From assembly GCA_022701365.1 (NCBI GenBank), contig JAKUHH010000041.1, positions 744,001 to 808,000 on the forward strand: a stretch of DNA of 64,000 nucleotides. The letters run 5' to 3'. This document shows positions 48,645 through 60,183 of the stretch, piece by piece. Each line of letters starts with the position of its first letter. Positions within the stretch are counted from its first letter, which is position 1. The notes below the pieces were generated by a model, which saw only the letters and a list, made by a program, of their open reading frames with translations, had not been told where the DNA came from and searched no databases. The stretch is from Mycocentrospora acerina. Its lineage: Eukaryota; Ascomycota; Dothideomycetes; Pleosporales. The translations under genes and the position numbers were made by a program.

Positions 48645-49154
48645 ATGTCTTTATCTACCTAAAAATGTCTTTGCCTTAGCCTTAAAACTTATTGTAATAG
48701 CAGTATTGCTCTATTTTCTTATAATTATTGTTTCTATTAAGGAATTAATTGTTATGTTATAACTTTGCCTAAGGGTAAATGTCTAAAGTGTGCTAAGTGT
48801 GTTTATGTTAGCTATTCTTGCGTTAATATGTCTTAGGAATTGCTAGATAGGACGCGTGATAAATATAAAAAGAAAGTAGAAGCAAACAAAAAGTTGTTAT
48901 CTAAAGTTATTCTCTATTTAATAAGAAATAAGAAGATTCTAAAGCAGGCAGAAGAGAGAGTAAAGAAGAAGGCTCTTTGTTTAGCGTTAGAGTTAGGAGA
49001 GTTAGAGGAGATAGAGGCTAAGGTGGCAGGTGATGTTGACTGTCCTGCTGCTAATGCCTTAGTTAGGTATTCTCCTATAATGTAGACGACTCTTAATCTC
49101 TTAAATGCTGCAGCTTCTGTTGGTACTAAGCAAGGAGTAACTAGCAGTTTGTAA
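48645..49154 (+). pseudogene. Antisense accessory gene of element B (Cys-rich plus coiled coil)
   Basis: Lies between the end of pol (minus strand) and the 3' LTR of B, on the opposite strand. One frame from ATG 48,645 to TAA 49,152 has 169 codons and only four internal stops (TAA 48,660, TAA 48,738, TAG 48,834, TAG 49,083), all of the kind made from CAA, CAG or TGG by RIP. The N-terminal third is Cys-rich (KCLCLSLKTYC, GKCLKCAKCVYVSYSC), like a zinc-binding cluster. It is followed by a Lys/Glu-rich coiled coil (DRTRDKYKKKVEANKKLLSK, ILKQAEERVKKKALCLALEL). Function unknown. No such gene is required for known gag-pol elements. Confidence 0.65.
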
Positions 49155-49199
49155 GGTAAGTTTCTAGTTCTTAGTTGTTTTTGCTTAGTAGGTAACCTT

Positions 49200-52100
49200 T
49201 CTATTTAACTAGGTACTTAATTCCTTGTTTAGTTCTTTAATAGTTAAGGATTTTCTTAACTTTATAGCTGTTGTTAATGTTAGGCTTAAAGTAGAATGTT
49301 TGTTAAATTAGCGTTTCTAGGTTAGCAGGTTCTAATAAAGAGATGTAGAACACTAGGTAGATTTTAGCGTCTTTAGGGAGTTTAAGTTTGTAGTTAACTA
49401 GTCCCCTTAGTTTAATAATAAAAAATAGTCTAACTTTAACGTAGTCTAGTTTCTTGCTTAGTCTTCTTATCCTAAGGTTTTTTGTAAGAAGATACACTTT
49501 ATCCCCCTTCTTAAGCTAAGGTGCTGTTTTTCTTTTTCTGTTTATATAAGCAATAGCCTTTTACTGTGCTGTTTTAATGTTTTCCTTTAATTTTTTGTGT
49601 ACTTTCTTTAGTTCTTCTGCTGTAATTACTGCTAATTCTGTTTATAAACTAGGAAATGTCTATGTAAAGAGATTTAGATGTTATCTATAGTTCGTGAAGT
49701 ATAGCGTTGTGCCTGTTGCTTCTAATAGTTTGTTGTTGTAGGCTATCTGTGCTATTAGTAGTAGTAATACCTAATTATTTTAGTTCTAATTGCTGTATAT
49801 CTGTAGGTAAGTTTCTATAGTTTAATTTGTTCTTTCTGTTTGTCTGTCTGTCTGTAGATAATAAGCAGTAGACAGTTTTTGTTTTGTTCCTATTGTAGCT
49901 ATTAGGGTTATCTAATAGTTTGATGTAAATAGTTTATCTCTGTTGCTAATAATTGATTCTGGGATGCTGTGGTTTCATACTATTTAATCTAGGATTACGT
50001 GCCTTAGCTGTGTTGCATTATAATTGTCTTAGAATGGTATTATCTTAGTGTATTTTGTAAGTCTGTTAACAACAACTAGTATTGCGTTGTAAGTAATATT
50101 GGTGACAGGGTCTTTAGAGTTTAGTAAGCTAGTAACAAAGTCTATAGTAATGTCTGTCTAAGGTGCTTTAGGTGCTTAGATTAGCTGCATTTCTCTATAC
50201 TTAGCGTGTGTACTATGCTTATTTTATTAACAGTGTAAGTATTTCTTAATATAAGCTATAATTTTTTCTTTTATATGCACAAACTTATAGTTTTGTTATA
50301 TAAGTTCTATTGTTCTAGTAATTCTAGGATGTCTGTGTACTAGGTTGTTATAATAATCTTTAATAACTTGTTCTTGTAATTCCTCTAGTACGTTTAGTAG
50401 AATGTTTTCTTTATTCTTAATTTATAATATGTTGTTTAGCTGCTAGGATAGTCTAATTAATCTATCTCTATTAACCTGCAGTATTGCTGACTAAACAATT
50501 TCTTTTTCTCCTGCAATGTTAGTTCTCTTACTTAAAGCATTAGCTTGTCTGTTATCTTTTCCTAGTGTGTACAGGACTTTAAACTTGTATTATCCTAACA
50601 TTTTAGACTATCTAACTTGTTATTAGTTAAGTACTTTAGTAGTTATAAAGTAGAGTAAGTTCTTATAGTTAGTGTAGATTATAAGGTCTAAACAGCTTTC
50701 TGCATAGATTCTCTAATGTTGTAATGCAGAGATAATTGCTATAAGTTCTTTGTTATGCACATTGTATCTTTCTTCTAGTCTGCTAAATTTGCAAGAATAG
50801 TATGCAATAGGATGCTACTTGCTGTTGCATTCTTGATAAGCGCATGCTCCTAATGCTAAATCTAATGCATTGGTTTTAATTTGTAAGGGTTCTCTGCTGC
50901 AAAAGGCTACTATAGTTAGTAGCTTAATGCATGCTTGCTTAAGTAATTAAAAGGCAGTTTCCTGTTTATTTTTCTACTAGAATGTTGTTTCTTTCTGCGT
51001 AAGCTTAGTAAGTAGTATTGCGTAGCATAAATAGTCCTTTATAAATCTTTAGTTAAAGTTGCAGAATCCTAAGAATGCCTAGATTTCTTTTACTGTTTTT
51101 AGTTGTGGCTATTCTTTTACAGTTCTAGTTTTTTCCTTGCTTATCTGTACTCCTTCTATTCCTACTGTAAAGCCTAGGAATTCTACTTCTGTTTTGTAAA
51201 ACTTGCATTTCTCTAGTTTAAGCTGTAGTTTAGCTTTTTCTAATGCTGTAAGTACCTTCTTAACATGCTTAATGTATTCCTCTATGTTGTCTAAATAAAT
51301 AAGGATGTTATCTAGGTAAGCGATGGCGAATATATCCAAGTACTCTTGTAGTACGTTGTTTATTAGTGCTTAGCATGTTGCTGGTGCGTTGGTAAGACTG
51401 AAGGGCATGACAGTGTATTTGTAGTGTCTGTAGCGCGTTTGAAAAGCAGTCTTCTATTCTTTACCTTTCTTTATTTGTATTAGGTTGTACGCGCCTCTTA
51501 AGTCTAAGGCTGTAAAGATCTTTGCTTAGGAAAGTCTATCTTATAACTTTAATATATTTAGTAGTAGATATCTGTTCTTAATTATAATATTATTTAACTT
51601 CTAGTAGTTAACACATAGTTAAAGGGTTCTGTCCTTCTTAGGTATAAAGAGGATAGGGTAACCTGCTAGTAATTCTGATTCCTTAATAAATCCTTTCTTA
51701 AGATTCTTAGCTATGTACTTGTAAAGTACTTTAAGCTCTTTCTCTAATAATCTGTATATTAGCTTAAAAGTTAGTTACTTTCCTTCCTGCAGGATGATTT
51801 TGTGATCTTAGGGCTAATGCTTAGCTAGTGCAGCTGCGCCTAACTCTTCTTAAAAGAGGTAGTCCTATGCTTGATACTCTTTAGGGATAACAGGAGTTGT
51901 ATGTTCTCTTACTTCTCTGTAGGTTTCTCCTTAAACTCTTGCTTTGTGACCTATAGAGCTATTAGTGTCTGCAGAGTTAACTCCTACTGTCTTAAAGATG
52001 TCTTTCTTTAAAGCAATACTGTTAAATGTCTTCTTATCTACCTTTGTTTAATAATAAAGCGCAGGCTTTGATGTAGTTGTACAGGTACATTGCTTAAAAG

Positions 52101-53100
52101 TAAGACTCTTGCTTACCTATAATATTGTTAGGTTATGCTTTTGTAACTAAGGAAGTCCTAAAATAATATTATAAGTAGCTATCCTAAAGATATTAAAGGT
52201 AATCTGTTCCTAGTGTAACTAGATCTAAAGAGTAACGCTGTGCGTTTTGTGTGTGATCTCTGACTCTTCTAGCATTAGTTGCCTGTTTGCAACTACTATA
52301 GGGTAGGGTTGTTTTTTCTTAATAAGTAATAGTCTAGCTAACTACACTGCTCTTGCTAATATAAAGTTTGTTTATGCCCTTAAATTAAGTAGTGCCTTTA
52401 TCTAGTGTCTGTTAAGTCTTACAGATAGCTTAACTAATGTCTTAGAATTTATTGCGTTAAGTTGTCTAGCGTTATTCTAGGTGCGTAGCGCTGACCTAAA
52501 AAAGGCTGGTCTTAAAATCTATTAATGCGCTTTACTTCTGCATGCTTAACGCATTTAGGGTTTATGCAGGTAATCTATTAGTATTAGTTACAGACTCTAT
52601 TAACTGTAAGTTTTATCTAGAAGATCTCTGCTAGATTGTTAGTTCTAGGAAAATGCATTGTTTTACATTTGTCCTAGAGGTGGTTTTTATATTTGTTGTG
52701 CTTGCAGTTATACTATTAGTACTTGCATTTGTTTCTGCGTGCTGGAAACTATCTTAACTTTACTTTTTTACTATAGTAGTCTGCACATAGATTGTAGGAG
52801 CATGCTGTCTATAACATAGCTGTGTAATTCTTATTTCTGTAATCTAAGTAGTATCTTAGCTATTCTAAATTAGGAGTGTTAGTGTTGTTCCTGCTAAGCT
52901 TATTGTCCTAACTGTTTAGTAGTGTATATTCTTGTGTTCTTTTAGTAAGTGCTTAGGTGTCTTTAGGTAGGCTTAGCGTTGCTGATTGTGCCGGTGTCTA
53001 TAGGGCTGATTAGGATTCTAGGGTGTTAACAACTACCTATTTATTGTCTGAATCCTTGTGGAAGGCGTCTTTGATGTCTAGAGGTGCAAACGTGATTGCA
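49200..53100 (-). pseudogene. pol remains of element B
   Basis: Minus-strand pol fragments. The reverse transcriptase core is readable at 51,109-51,339 (AYLDNILIYLDN, FLGFTVGIEGVQISKEKT). The integrase C-terminal region is at 49,303-49,497 (KLPKDAKIYLVFYISLLEPA). The second catalytic Asp position of YLDD reads Asn. Many stops interrupt the rest; the outer bounds are approximate. Confidence 0.75.
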
Positions 53101-54000
53101 TTAACCTGTCTAGTAACTATATTCTTAGATCTACAGTTTCTAGATATGTAGCCTAGCTTGCTACAGCTATAACAAGTTCGCGTGGACTTATTACAGTTAT
53201 TGTTGCTGTTCCTAGTATCCTTTTGCGGATTTCCTTTATACTCTTAGCTTTTGTTAATGTTATTAAAGTGCATAGACTTAGATCTATAGGAGCTATAGAT
53301 TCTGTTGCTCCTTCTCTAATGTCTAGATTGTTGTCTATAGTTAAATTGTTAAGTGGTATTTGCAGCATACAGTAGTTGTTGTCTATAGTTGTTGTTAGTA
53401 GATCTGTATCTAGGTTAAGGTTAACTGTCTTGTTGTAGTTCTATGGATAGCTTGTAGAGAGCGTTGTTAATGCTAATTGCTACTTTAACTAGTTTGCTTA
53501 GGCTGTTAAGCGTAGAACTACTTCTTATAAGTTCTTTTTTAACTTTAGGCTTAAGTCCTTAGCAGAATATAGTTATAAGTGCTTTGTTATCCTAGTCTGT
53601 AAGTAATGCATACTGCTAAAAGGTTGTAGCATATTTAGCAGCAGAGTAGGTTTGCCTAAGTGTCTAGATAGATCTACTAGCAGTAGTTGCTTTGTTAGTA
53701 AGTCTAAACACCTTGCAAGCGTGTTCTTTGAATTTGCTAAAGTCTCTTATCTAGAGCTCTACTTTATTAGATGCATTGCTGTTTATGAACTTAATTAAGA
53801 AGGGCTTGATTTATTAAAGGGCTAGTCCTCTTATATAGGTAGAAGCTAGTAAGACACGTTTTTCTTCTAAGATATGTTCTCCCTAAAAGTTAAAGAAGAG
53901 GTTAAACTAGAGAAGCTATTTATCTAGTTTCTTCTTATCTCTATAATAGAAGTTAAGGTTAGCAACTTTGTAGCTTCTGTAGTAGCTAACAGAGGGTTCC
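53100..54000 (-). pseudogene. gag remains of element B
   Basis: A zinc knuckle on the minus strand at 53,133-53,174 reads CYSCSKLGYISRNC. Tyr stands where the CCHC histidine belongs, which a single C-to-T change (CAC to TAC) explains. The remainder is degenerate gag-like sequence; bounds are approximate. Confidence 0.65.
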
Positions 54001-54061
54001 TAAGTACTGCTAGGGGTAGCACTGTTTCCTAAGTTGTTACTTATCTTAAGGGTGTTTAAAA

Positions 54062-54549
54062 TGGTAAGATCCTGTTCTGTACTTAATCTTAGTAGTTAAA
54101 GACCTTCTGATACTAGTACTAATGTAGAACAGGTTTAAGGTTAGTTTTTAGAGATAGAGTAGGTTCAGGGAAACAAGGTTAGTTTAATGCATGTATTAAT
54201 AATACACTGTAATTAAGGGTAAGAAGCAATAAGTAGATTAATTAACAAGGTTAAACACATTACTATAAAGGTAGTGTTCTTATTATTTATATATATAATA
54301 GAGGAGTTCTATAAGTCCTCTGTAAATTATAGTTATTAGTTAAGACAGCTTACAATACGTGAAGTTAAGCTCCTAGCTCATAATGTCAGAAGTCAAGCTT
54401 ACTTATCATGTGTCCTGGCTCACTCCGCTAAGAGTCAAGCTAGTTATGTGACTGCTCCTTACTGAAGGGCTTAGCCTATACAATCCTTTAGTCAAGGGGT
54501 TTGTACCTTTCTGGTTCTAGCCTGGGGGTTGTAGAATCCGATCGTAACA
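54062..54549 (-). repeat. 5' LTR of element B
   Basis: 488 bp. Its outer ~200 bp (about 54,350-54,549) keep CpA and TpG (for example GTCAGAAGTCAAG), while the other LTR has TpA at these places. Confidence 0.92.
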
Positions 54550-54554
54550 CTCCC

Positions 54555-57500
54555 TTCCTAGGCCTAAACTGTTATAACCTATTAAACCTTAGTCTCTTAA
54601 ACTTATTTAGAGGACTACATTTCTTTTCTCTTTCTATTCTTTGCACTAAGGGCTTTAAGGTCTAATTACACTCCTTAATTAACACTAGTGCCTAAGGTTA
54701 TCTTTTCTTAAATTTAAAAATTACTACTTCTATTTTATTAGCTCTTTAGACTCCTATCTAAAAGCTACTCTTTTAGGTTACTGTTAAAGGGTTTTAAGAC
54801 TAAATCTCTTCTCTAGTAAATTAGTATATCTATTTGTATCTAATTATTAATAGAAGAAAGATCTACAACTGCTTATTTATAATAGTAGATCTTAGCTTAC
54901 AAGACTATATTATTAGAATTAAATAGATAAAGTATTTTAAGCTACAGTTAGATACAGATTACTCCTAGATTATCTAGCTATGCTGCTATCCTGCTGTGTA
55001 TAATCCTGCTCTACTGCTCTTAATAACCTTTAACTAAACAGTTCCTGCTAAAACTGTTGCCTTAGATATTACATAATAAGACAAGCTATAGAAACAGGAG
55101 GACTATTAAGAAAGGCATAGTGTAACTACTGCTATTTATAGGATTTAAGAGATGCTTTAACTCCTAAAGAGTTAGAAGTTCTTGCCTCTTATTACACAGG
55201 ACCTAATGCTAAAACCTATCTAACTCCTACTAGAACCTGTCTTTACTAAACCTTCTTTTTATATTACTCTTATTTCTGCTAACGCTTTCTACTTTAATAT
55301 AAAATGCTAAGAAAACAAATTCTTTACTACTAGCCTTTACAAAATTAATTAAATTCTAGATAAGAAAAGGCTAGAAGACAACCCTAATAATGTAACCCTA
55401 GTACAAGACTAATTACCCTTCTATTACTACCCCTTCTAAGATGTCTTTAGCAAGACTGCTGCAGAAACCCTCTTAGACTTTTAACTATATAACTATAAGA
55501 TTATACTTACTAAACCCTTGCTAAACAGCTATAGCCTATTATATAAGCAGAATATAGAAGAGTTAGAAGCAACTAAGCACTATATCTAAGAGAACCTATA
55601 AAAAGGTTAGATTAAGCATAATTAGAGCCCTTTTATATCTCCTATCTTATGTGTTTAGAAGGCTAACAAGGACCTCTAAATTTATATAGACTATTGCAAA
55701 CTAAACAACCTTACTTATAAAGATGTCTATCTAATTCCCTGTATAGATAAGCTCTTAGCCTGCCTTTTAAAGGCTAAGATCTTTACTAAGTTTAATATTT
55801 ATTCTGCATTTAACTGCATCTGTATAGATCTAAATTCTAAAGAATACACTACCTTCTAAACCTATTATAGAATGTATAAATATAAAGTACTACCCTTTAG
55901 CCTCTGCAACAGCCCTACAACCTACTAATAATATATAAATAACATGTTAATTAATTTCCTAGATAACTTCTGTATTGCCTACTTAGATAACATCTTAATC
56001 TATTTAGAAGACCTTATTACTTATAAACAGCATGTAAAGCAGGTACTAGAAAGACTGCGTGCTGCTAGCCTTTAAGTAGACATTAAGAAGAGCAAGTTTC
56101 ACGTTACGTGTACAAAGTACCTTAGTTACATGTTAACTAACAAAGGCATTAAGGTTAACCTAGAAAAAGTAGAAGCTTTAAAAAACTAAGAAAGACTAAC
56201 TACTATTACAGGTATAAAGTCCTTCCTAGGCTTTACTAGTTTTTACTGCTAATTTATTGCTAGGTTTTTACAGGTTGCAAAACCCCTTATTACACTACAG
56301 AGCCCTACAATACCTTTTATATAGACCCTAGAGTGTAAGGAGGCTTTCTATCTCCTTAAGACTGCCCTTTTAGCAATACTAACTCTATATTATTTTAAAC
56401 CTAAGTATAATACTTAGATTAAAACAGACTTATTAGACAGCATTGCAGCAGGAGTGTTATCCTAAAAACACCCTAACAAGAAATAGTACCCTATAGCCTT
56501 TTATAGCAAGGTCTTATCTAGAGCTAAGCTTAATTAAGAAATACATAATAAGGAACTTTTTGCTATTCTCTAAGCCTTCTTAAAATAGAAGGCTAAACTA
56601 ACCTCTGTTTAGACTTAAGTCTTAGTCCTTTTAGACTACTGCGCCCTAGAATACTTTATAACTACTAAGGTACTTAATGCTAGATAAGCATAATAGTCTA
56701 AAGCCCTAGCCCCTTTTAATTTCTAAATTAAGTATACACTAGGCAAGAACAATAAGAAGGCTAATATCCTTAGCTAACAAGAACAGGACCTAAGCTAGTT
56801 AAAATCTGCCTAGGAAGACACTTAATTACAAGTCCTACTTAGGCCCTATTATCTTTATAGCTAAATTAATACTAATCTAGCCTAGACCTACCTCTAAACT
56901 TAAGTTTAACAGATAGTGTCTATTAATGCCTTACTAACTAATACAACCCCTATAGATTTTAACTCTCTAAAACTAATAGATATAGTTCTCTGCAAAAACT
57001 AGTTAACTTTTAAAGAATAATAAGTAAAGCTGCTAGACAACTATTAGATTAGTAATAGACTCTTGCTCTACTAGGACTAACTCTGCTTGTCTAGAGATTC
57101 TCTCTTATGTACCTAGCTTATTTACAAAGTATATAATTAAATCTCTACTGCACACCCTAGCTCTAAAAAGACCTATTAGTTACTAGCCTAATAGTACTAT
57201 TAGAAAGGTATAGAGGCTAGTTATTAACAGTATATACAAAACTGTGTTGCTTGTTATAGAGGTTATCTAAGATAGTCCTGTCTCCTAGGTTACCTGCACC
57301 TGTTACCTATCCCTAAGAGACTAATACAGCACCTGTGCATTAATTTTAAGGATTTCCTAAAGGATTAGGCTAGGTATAACTAGATTATAGTAATTATTAA
57401 TTAATTGTCTAAATAAGCTATTACTATCCTATGTTATAAGACAATTAACGCCTAAGGCATAGCAAACTTATTTGTTTAATAGGTATACTATTTTAGACAC

Positions 57501-58450
57501 ACCCTAGATACAGTTGTATCTAACTGCAGTCCCTAATTTGTCTCTAGTTTTTAGTTAGAATTCTGCTAAATTATAGGTGTAAAAGTTAAACTCTCTACTG
57601 CTTATTATAAAGAAACAGACAGCTAAACAGAGATTATAAATAAATATATTAATTAGAGACTGCAGCCCTTTATATCCTTTTACTAAGATAACTAGAGTGA
57701 CCTCTTACCCTTAATTAACTGTGCTTAGATAACTCTCCTTTACAGCGCTATTAGGATAGCCTTATATTAGCTCCTTTTTAGCAGCAAACTAAAACAGAGT
57801 TAGAATTAAGAGAGCCTTATACCCTCTGCTAAATAATTTAACAAGATTAACTACTAAGACACCCTTACATTAACAACCTGCATGCACAACACGTAGCAAC
57901 AAGCTAAGGACAATATAGAAAAGGCCTAAGCCTAAATACAAGCTGTAGTTAATAAGCACTAACAACTAGTAGATTAGCAAGTTAGAGATATAGTGTACTT
58001 ATCTACTAAAAACCTAACTAACATAAGGCCTAGCTAAAAGCTATCTGCACAATAAGAAGGACCTTTTAAAGTACTAAAGCAAGTTAGCTACTTATATTAG
58101 TTAAAGTTACCTTTAGGTTCCTTTATTTACAATATCTTCTTACTAAGTGTCCTGTGCAAAGATCCTTAAGATCTTTTACTAGGATAAGAAGCACTAAAAC
58201 CCCTTAGAAGCCTAATTTATAGTATAGAGAAGTAAGAAGTAGAAGAGATACTTACTAGCAAAGTGCATTAATCTACGCTAAAATATTAAGTTAGCTAGGT
58301 TAGACATAACTTAGACCTTATTTAGTACAAAGCCTTAAATTTTATAAGATCCCCCTACAAGTTAAAGGCTTTCTATAAGAAGTATCTAAAAAAGCTAGGA
58401 CTACTATAAGGACTAAAGAGCTAGTTATAAGCCTAAGAGGACAGAGTAAA
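54555..58450 (+). pseudogene. pol remains of element A1
   Basis: Stop-ridden protease/RT/RNase H/integrase remains. The RT core at about 55,977-56,220 reads AYLDNILIYLEDL, then KSKFHVT and KYLSYMLTNKGIKVN. RNase H-like sequence follows (YPIAFYSKVLSRAKLN, EIHNKELFAIL). The integrase C-terminus near 57,980-58,160 reads RDIVYLSTKNLTNIRPS, GPFKVLK, LKLPLGSFIYN. Nearly all interruptions are TAA or TAG. The order protease-RT-RNase H-integrase and the sequence style are Ty3/gypsy. Confidence 0.78.
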
Positions 58451-58550
58451 AGACATATTACATTTAGAAGATAATTAAGTTAGGGATTATAATTCTTATT
58501 TATAAATATATATGTTACATGCAAGCTAACAGACCTAACTTAGACACAGT

Positions 58551-59269
58551 TTAGGCGCTACCTATTACTACGTCCTTGCTAAACTCTGTTAGCTTGCTCT
58601 TGCCTAGAGACCTTACTACATTATTACTACTACTGCCTCTACTAACCTTCCCCCTAACAGCTACCTTACTACTACTACCTCTACCCCCCTTTGCTAACGC
58701 TGCTGCTATCTCTGCTATCCTTGCTGCTATCTCCTCTATCCTCTCCTTTATCCCCTCTATCACAGCCCCTATGCCTACTACTACCCCCTAAATCTCCCCT
58801 AACTCCGCCTACAAGGACTAAACCTCCTTCCTTATTAACTAATAATGCGTAAGTATAACCTCTGCTGTAGTTATGCTAGTAACCTAAGAGTTAGCTACTT
58901 GCACACACATTACTAGCTAATAAGCTACCTTAGCAGCAAGCTCTTTAACTATGTCTATCTCTTCTTTATTATTAATGCTGCTATAGATAGAGTTACCCTA
59001 CAAGTTTAGGGCCTACTAGAAAGACCTAAACTTAGGTCTAATATATAACAGCATTTATTAAGAAATTAGCACTAAAGACTATAGGATAAAATACAGATAC
59101 TTACTAGATTATACTTCTTATTCTGCTTTGTGCAATAGTAGTATTTCTTTAACCCTACTAAACAAAACTTAAACTTAATAAATTGCCTATAGGCAACAGC
59201 CTGCACGCACTGTATGCAAATAACCTAGAAGGCCACTAAGAGGGCACTAAGGGGGACAGGGATTAGCAT
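58551..59269 (-). pseudogene. Antisense accessory gene of element A1 (Cys-rich plus coiled coil)
   Basis: On the minus strand between pol and the 3' LTR. The downstream part (about 59,030 to the stop at 58,551) reads INNKEEIDIVKELAAKVAY, AEVILTHY, a coiled coil (AVIEGIKERIEEIAARIAEI) and a Ser/Lys tail ending FSKDVVIGSA; its internal stops are all TAG. The upstream part (59,269 to about 59,105, a different frame) has a Pro/Ala-rich lead-in and Cys-rich sequence (VICIQCVQAVAYRQF, YYYCTKQNKKYNL). A GTAAGT at 59,104-59,099 could be an intron donor between them, but no acceptor restores the frame cleanly. The same arrangement is present in copy A2. Start uncertain. Confidence 0.6.
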
Positions 59270-59279
59270 AAGGGCGGGT

Positions 59280-59400
59280 GTGGGTGTGGTTGTAGGTGTG
59301 GGTGCAGGTGCTGGTGCTGGTGCAGGTGCTGGTGCTAGTGCTGGTGCTGGTGCTGGTGCTGCTGGTGTTGTTGTTGTTGTTGTTGTTGCTGCTGCTGTTG
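59280..59400 (+). repeat. (GGTGCT)n-like array within the antisense gene's 5' part
   Basis: GGTGCT/GGTGCA units followed by a TGT/TGC tract. On the minus strand it can encode Pro-Ala repeats leading into the Cys-rich frame. It stays GC-rich amid RIP-mutated DNA. Confidence 0.8.
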
Positions 59401-59877
59401 TGGTTATAGTTGTGGTTGTAATTATAGTTTTGCTATACTTATTAGCAAAACACTACTAAAAAGGCTTAATAAAGGATACGTACAAAAAACATTAAGCCTA
59501 ACTACTAAGGAGATTAAGATTTTAGGAGGAAAGCCTTAATATATAAGAACCTATCTTAAGGTAAAAGAGACAATTATTAAGGCAACAACAAAGAAAATTT
59601 TTTTTTCTTAAGGTAAAAGTTAAAACATTGTTAAAGATTACCCTGCAGCAGGATGCAAATAAGAGTTAAATATAGAAAGAGATGTGTTTAAATAGAATAA
59701 GGACTTGTACTATAAAGAAAGGCAAAGAGAGGGGGTAACACAAACTTTAGACAAAAGGGTTTTGCAAAGATAAGAGAAAGAAACCTAGACACTGTCTAAA
59801 CCTTACCCTACCTCTTCTTCTCTCTCTCTTTTATATAGATAAAAGATAACTACATAAAAAGGGACTTTTTGCCTACA

Positions 59878-59895
59878 CAGAGGGGGGGGGGGTAG
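59878..59895 (+). other. Polypurine tract of element A1
   Basis: CAGAGGGGGGGGGGGTAG-like run directly before the 3' LTR, in the position where plus-strand DNA synthesis is primed in LTR elements. Confidence 0.75.
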
Positions 59896-60183
59896 TGTAA
59901 TGTTTACAACATTACATCTTATTATTACCCCTAAGTTAACTAACACCTATCTAATAGCTACCTAATTTGTACTTGCCTTAGATAGTAACCCTAAGAAGGG
60001 ATATATAAGAGGGGCAGTCTGTGTAGCTTTGTAGAGTAGTTTTTCTGTATCCTTTTATACAAGACCTATAGGTGTAGGGAATAGTATCTTTAGTTTACCC
60101 TCTAGTCCCAGCACTCCCATATGCCTAGTAGTAGACACTTCAGACCCTATTTGGATCACTCTCTTATAACCTGCGTCGTTATA
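59896..60183 (+). repeat. 3' LTR of element A1
   Basis: 288 bp. Its last ~75 bp keep C and G (TTCAGACCCTATTTGGATCA) where the 5' LTR has T and A, while its first ~85 bp are the more mutated. Confidence 0.93.

Larger units (their letters stand above)
48054..54549 (-). mobile_element. Nested Ty3/gypsy LTR retrotransposon B, opposite orientation
   Basis: 6,496 bp with two 488-bp LTRs (48,054-48,541 and 54,062-54,549), termini TGTTA/TAACA, flanked by CTCCC at 48,049-48,053 and 54,550-54,554. It is inserted between gag and pol of A1. Gag and pol read on the minus strand, so the right LTR is its 5' LTR. A polypurine tract on the minus strand (plus-strand TTATCCTCCCTCTCT at 48,542) adjoins the left LTR. 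It is RIP-mutated like its host but keeps longer ORFs. Confidence 0.93.
46238..60183 (+). mobile_element. RIP-mutated Ty3/gypsy LTR retrotransposon A1 (outer element)
   Basis: Both LTRs are 288 bp, start TGTAA and share most of their sequence. The element is flanked by the direct repeat GAACT (46,233-46,237 and 60,184-60,188), a 5-bp target-site duplication. Without the nested element and its duplicated 5 bp it would be 7,445 bp. Gag and pol remains lie on the plus strand in normal order, and a polypurine tract precedes the 3' LTR. An antisense accessory gene lies between pol and the 3' LTR. Coding parts are riddled with TAA/TAG, and LTR differences are nearly all C/T or G/A, as RIP produces. 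It is not able to move on its own. Confidence 0.93.

Noticed and set aside
58576..58791. Leucine-rich plus-strand ORF at the end of element A1
   Set aside because: Antisense shadow of the coiled-coil accessory gene; copy A2 and the all-TAG stop pattern support the other strand.
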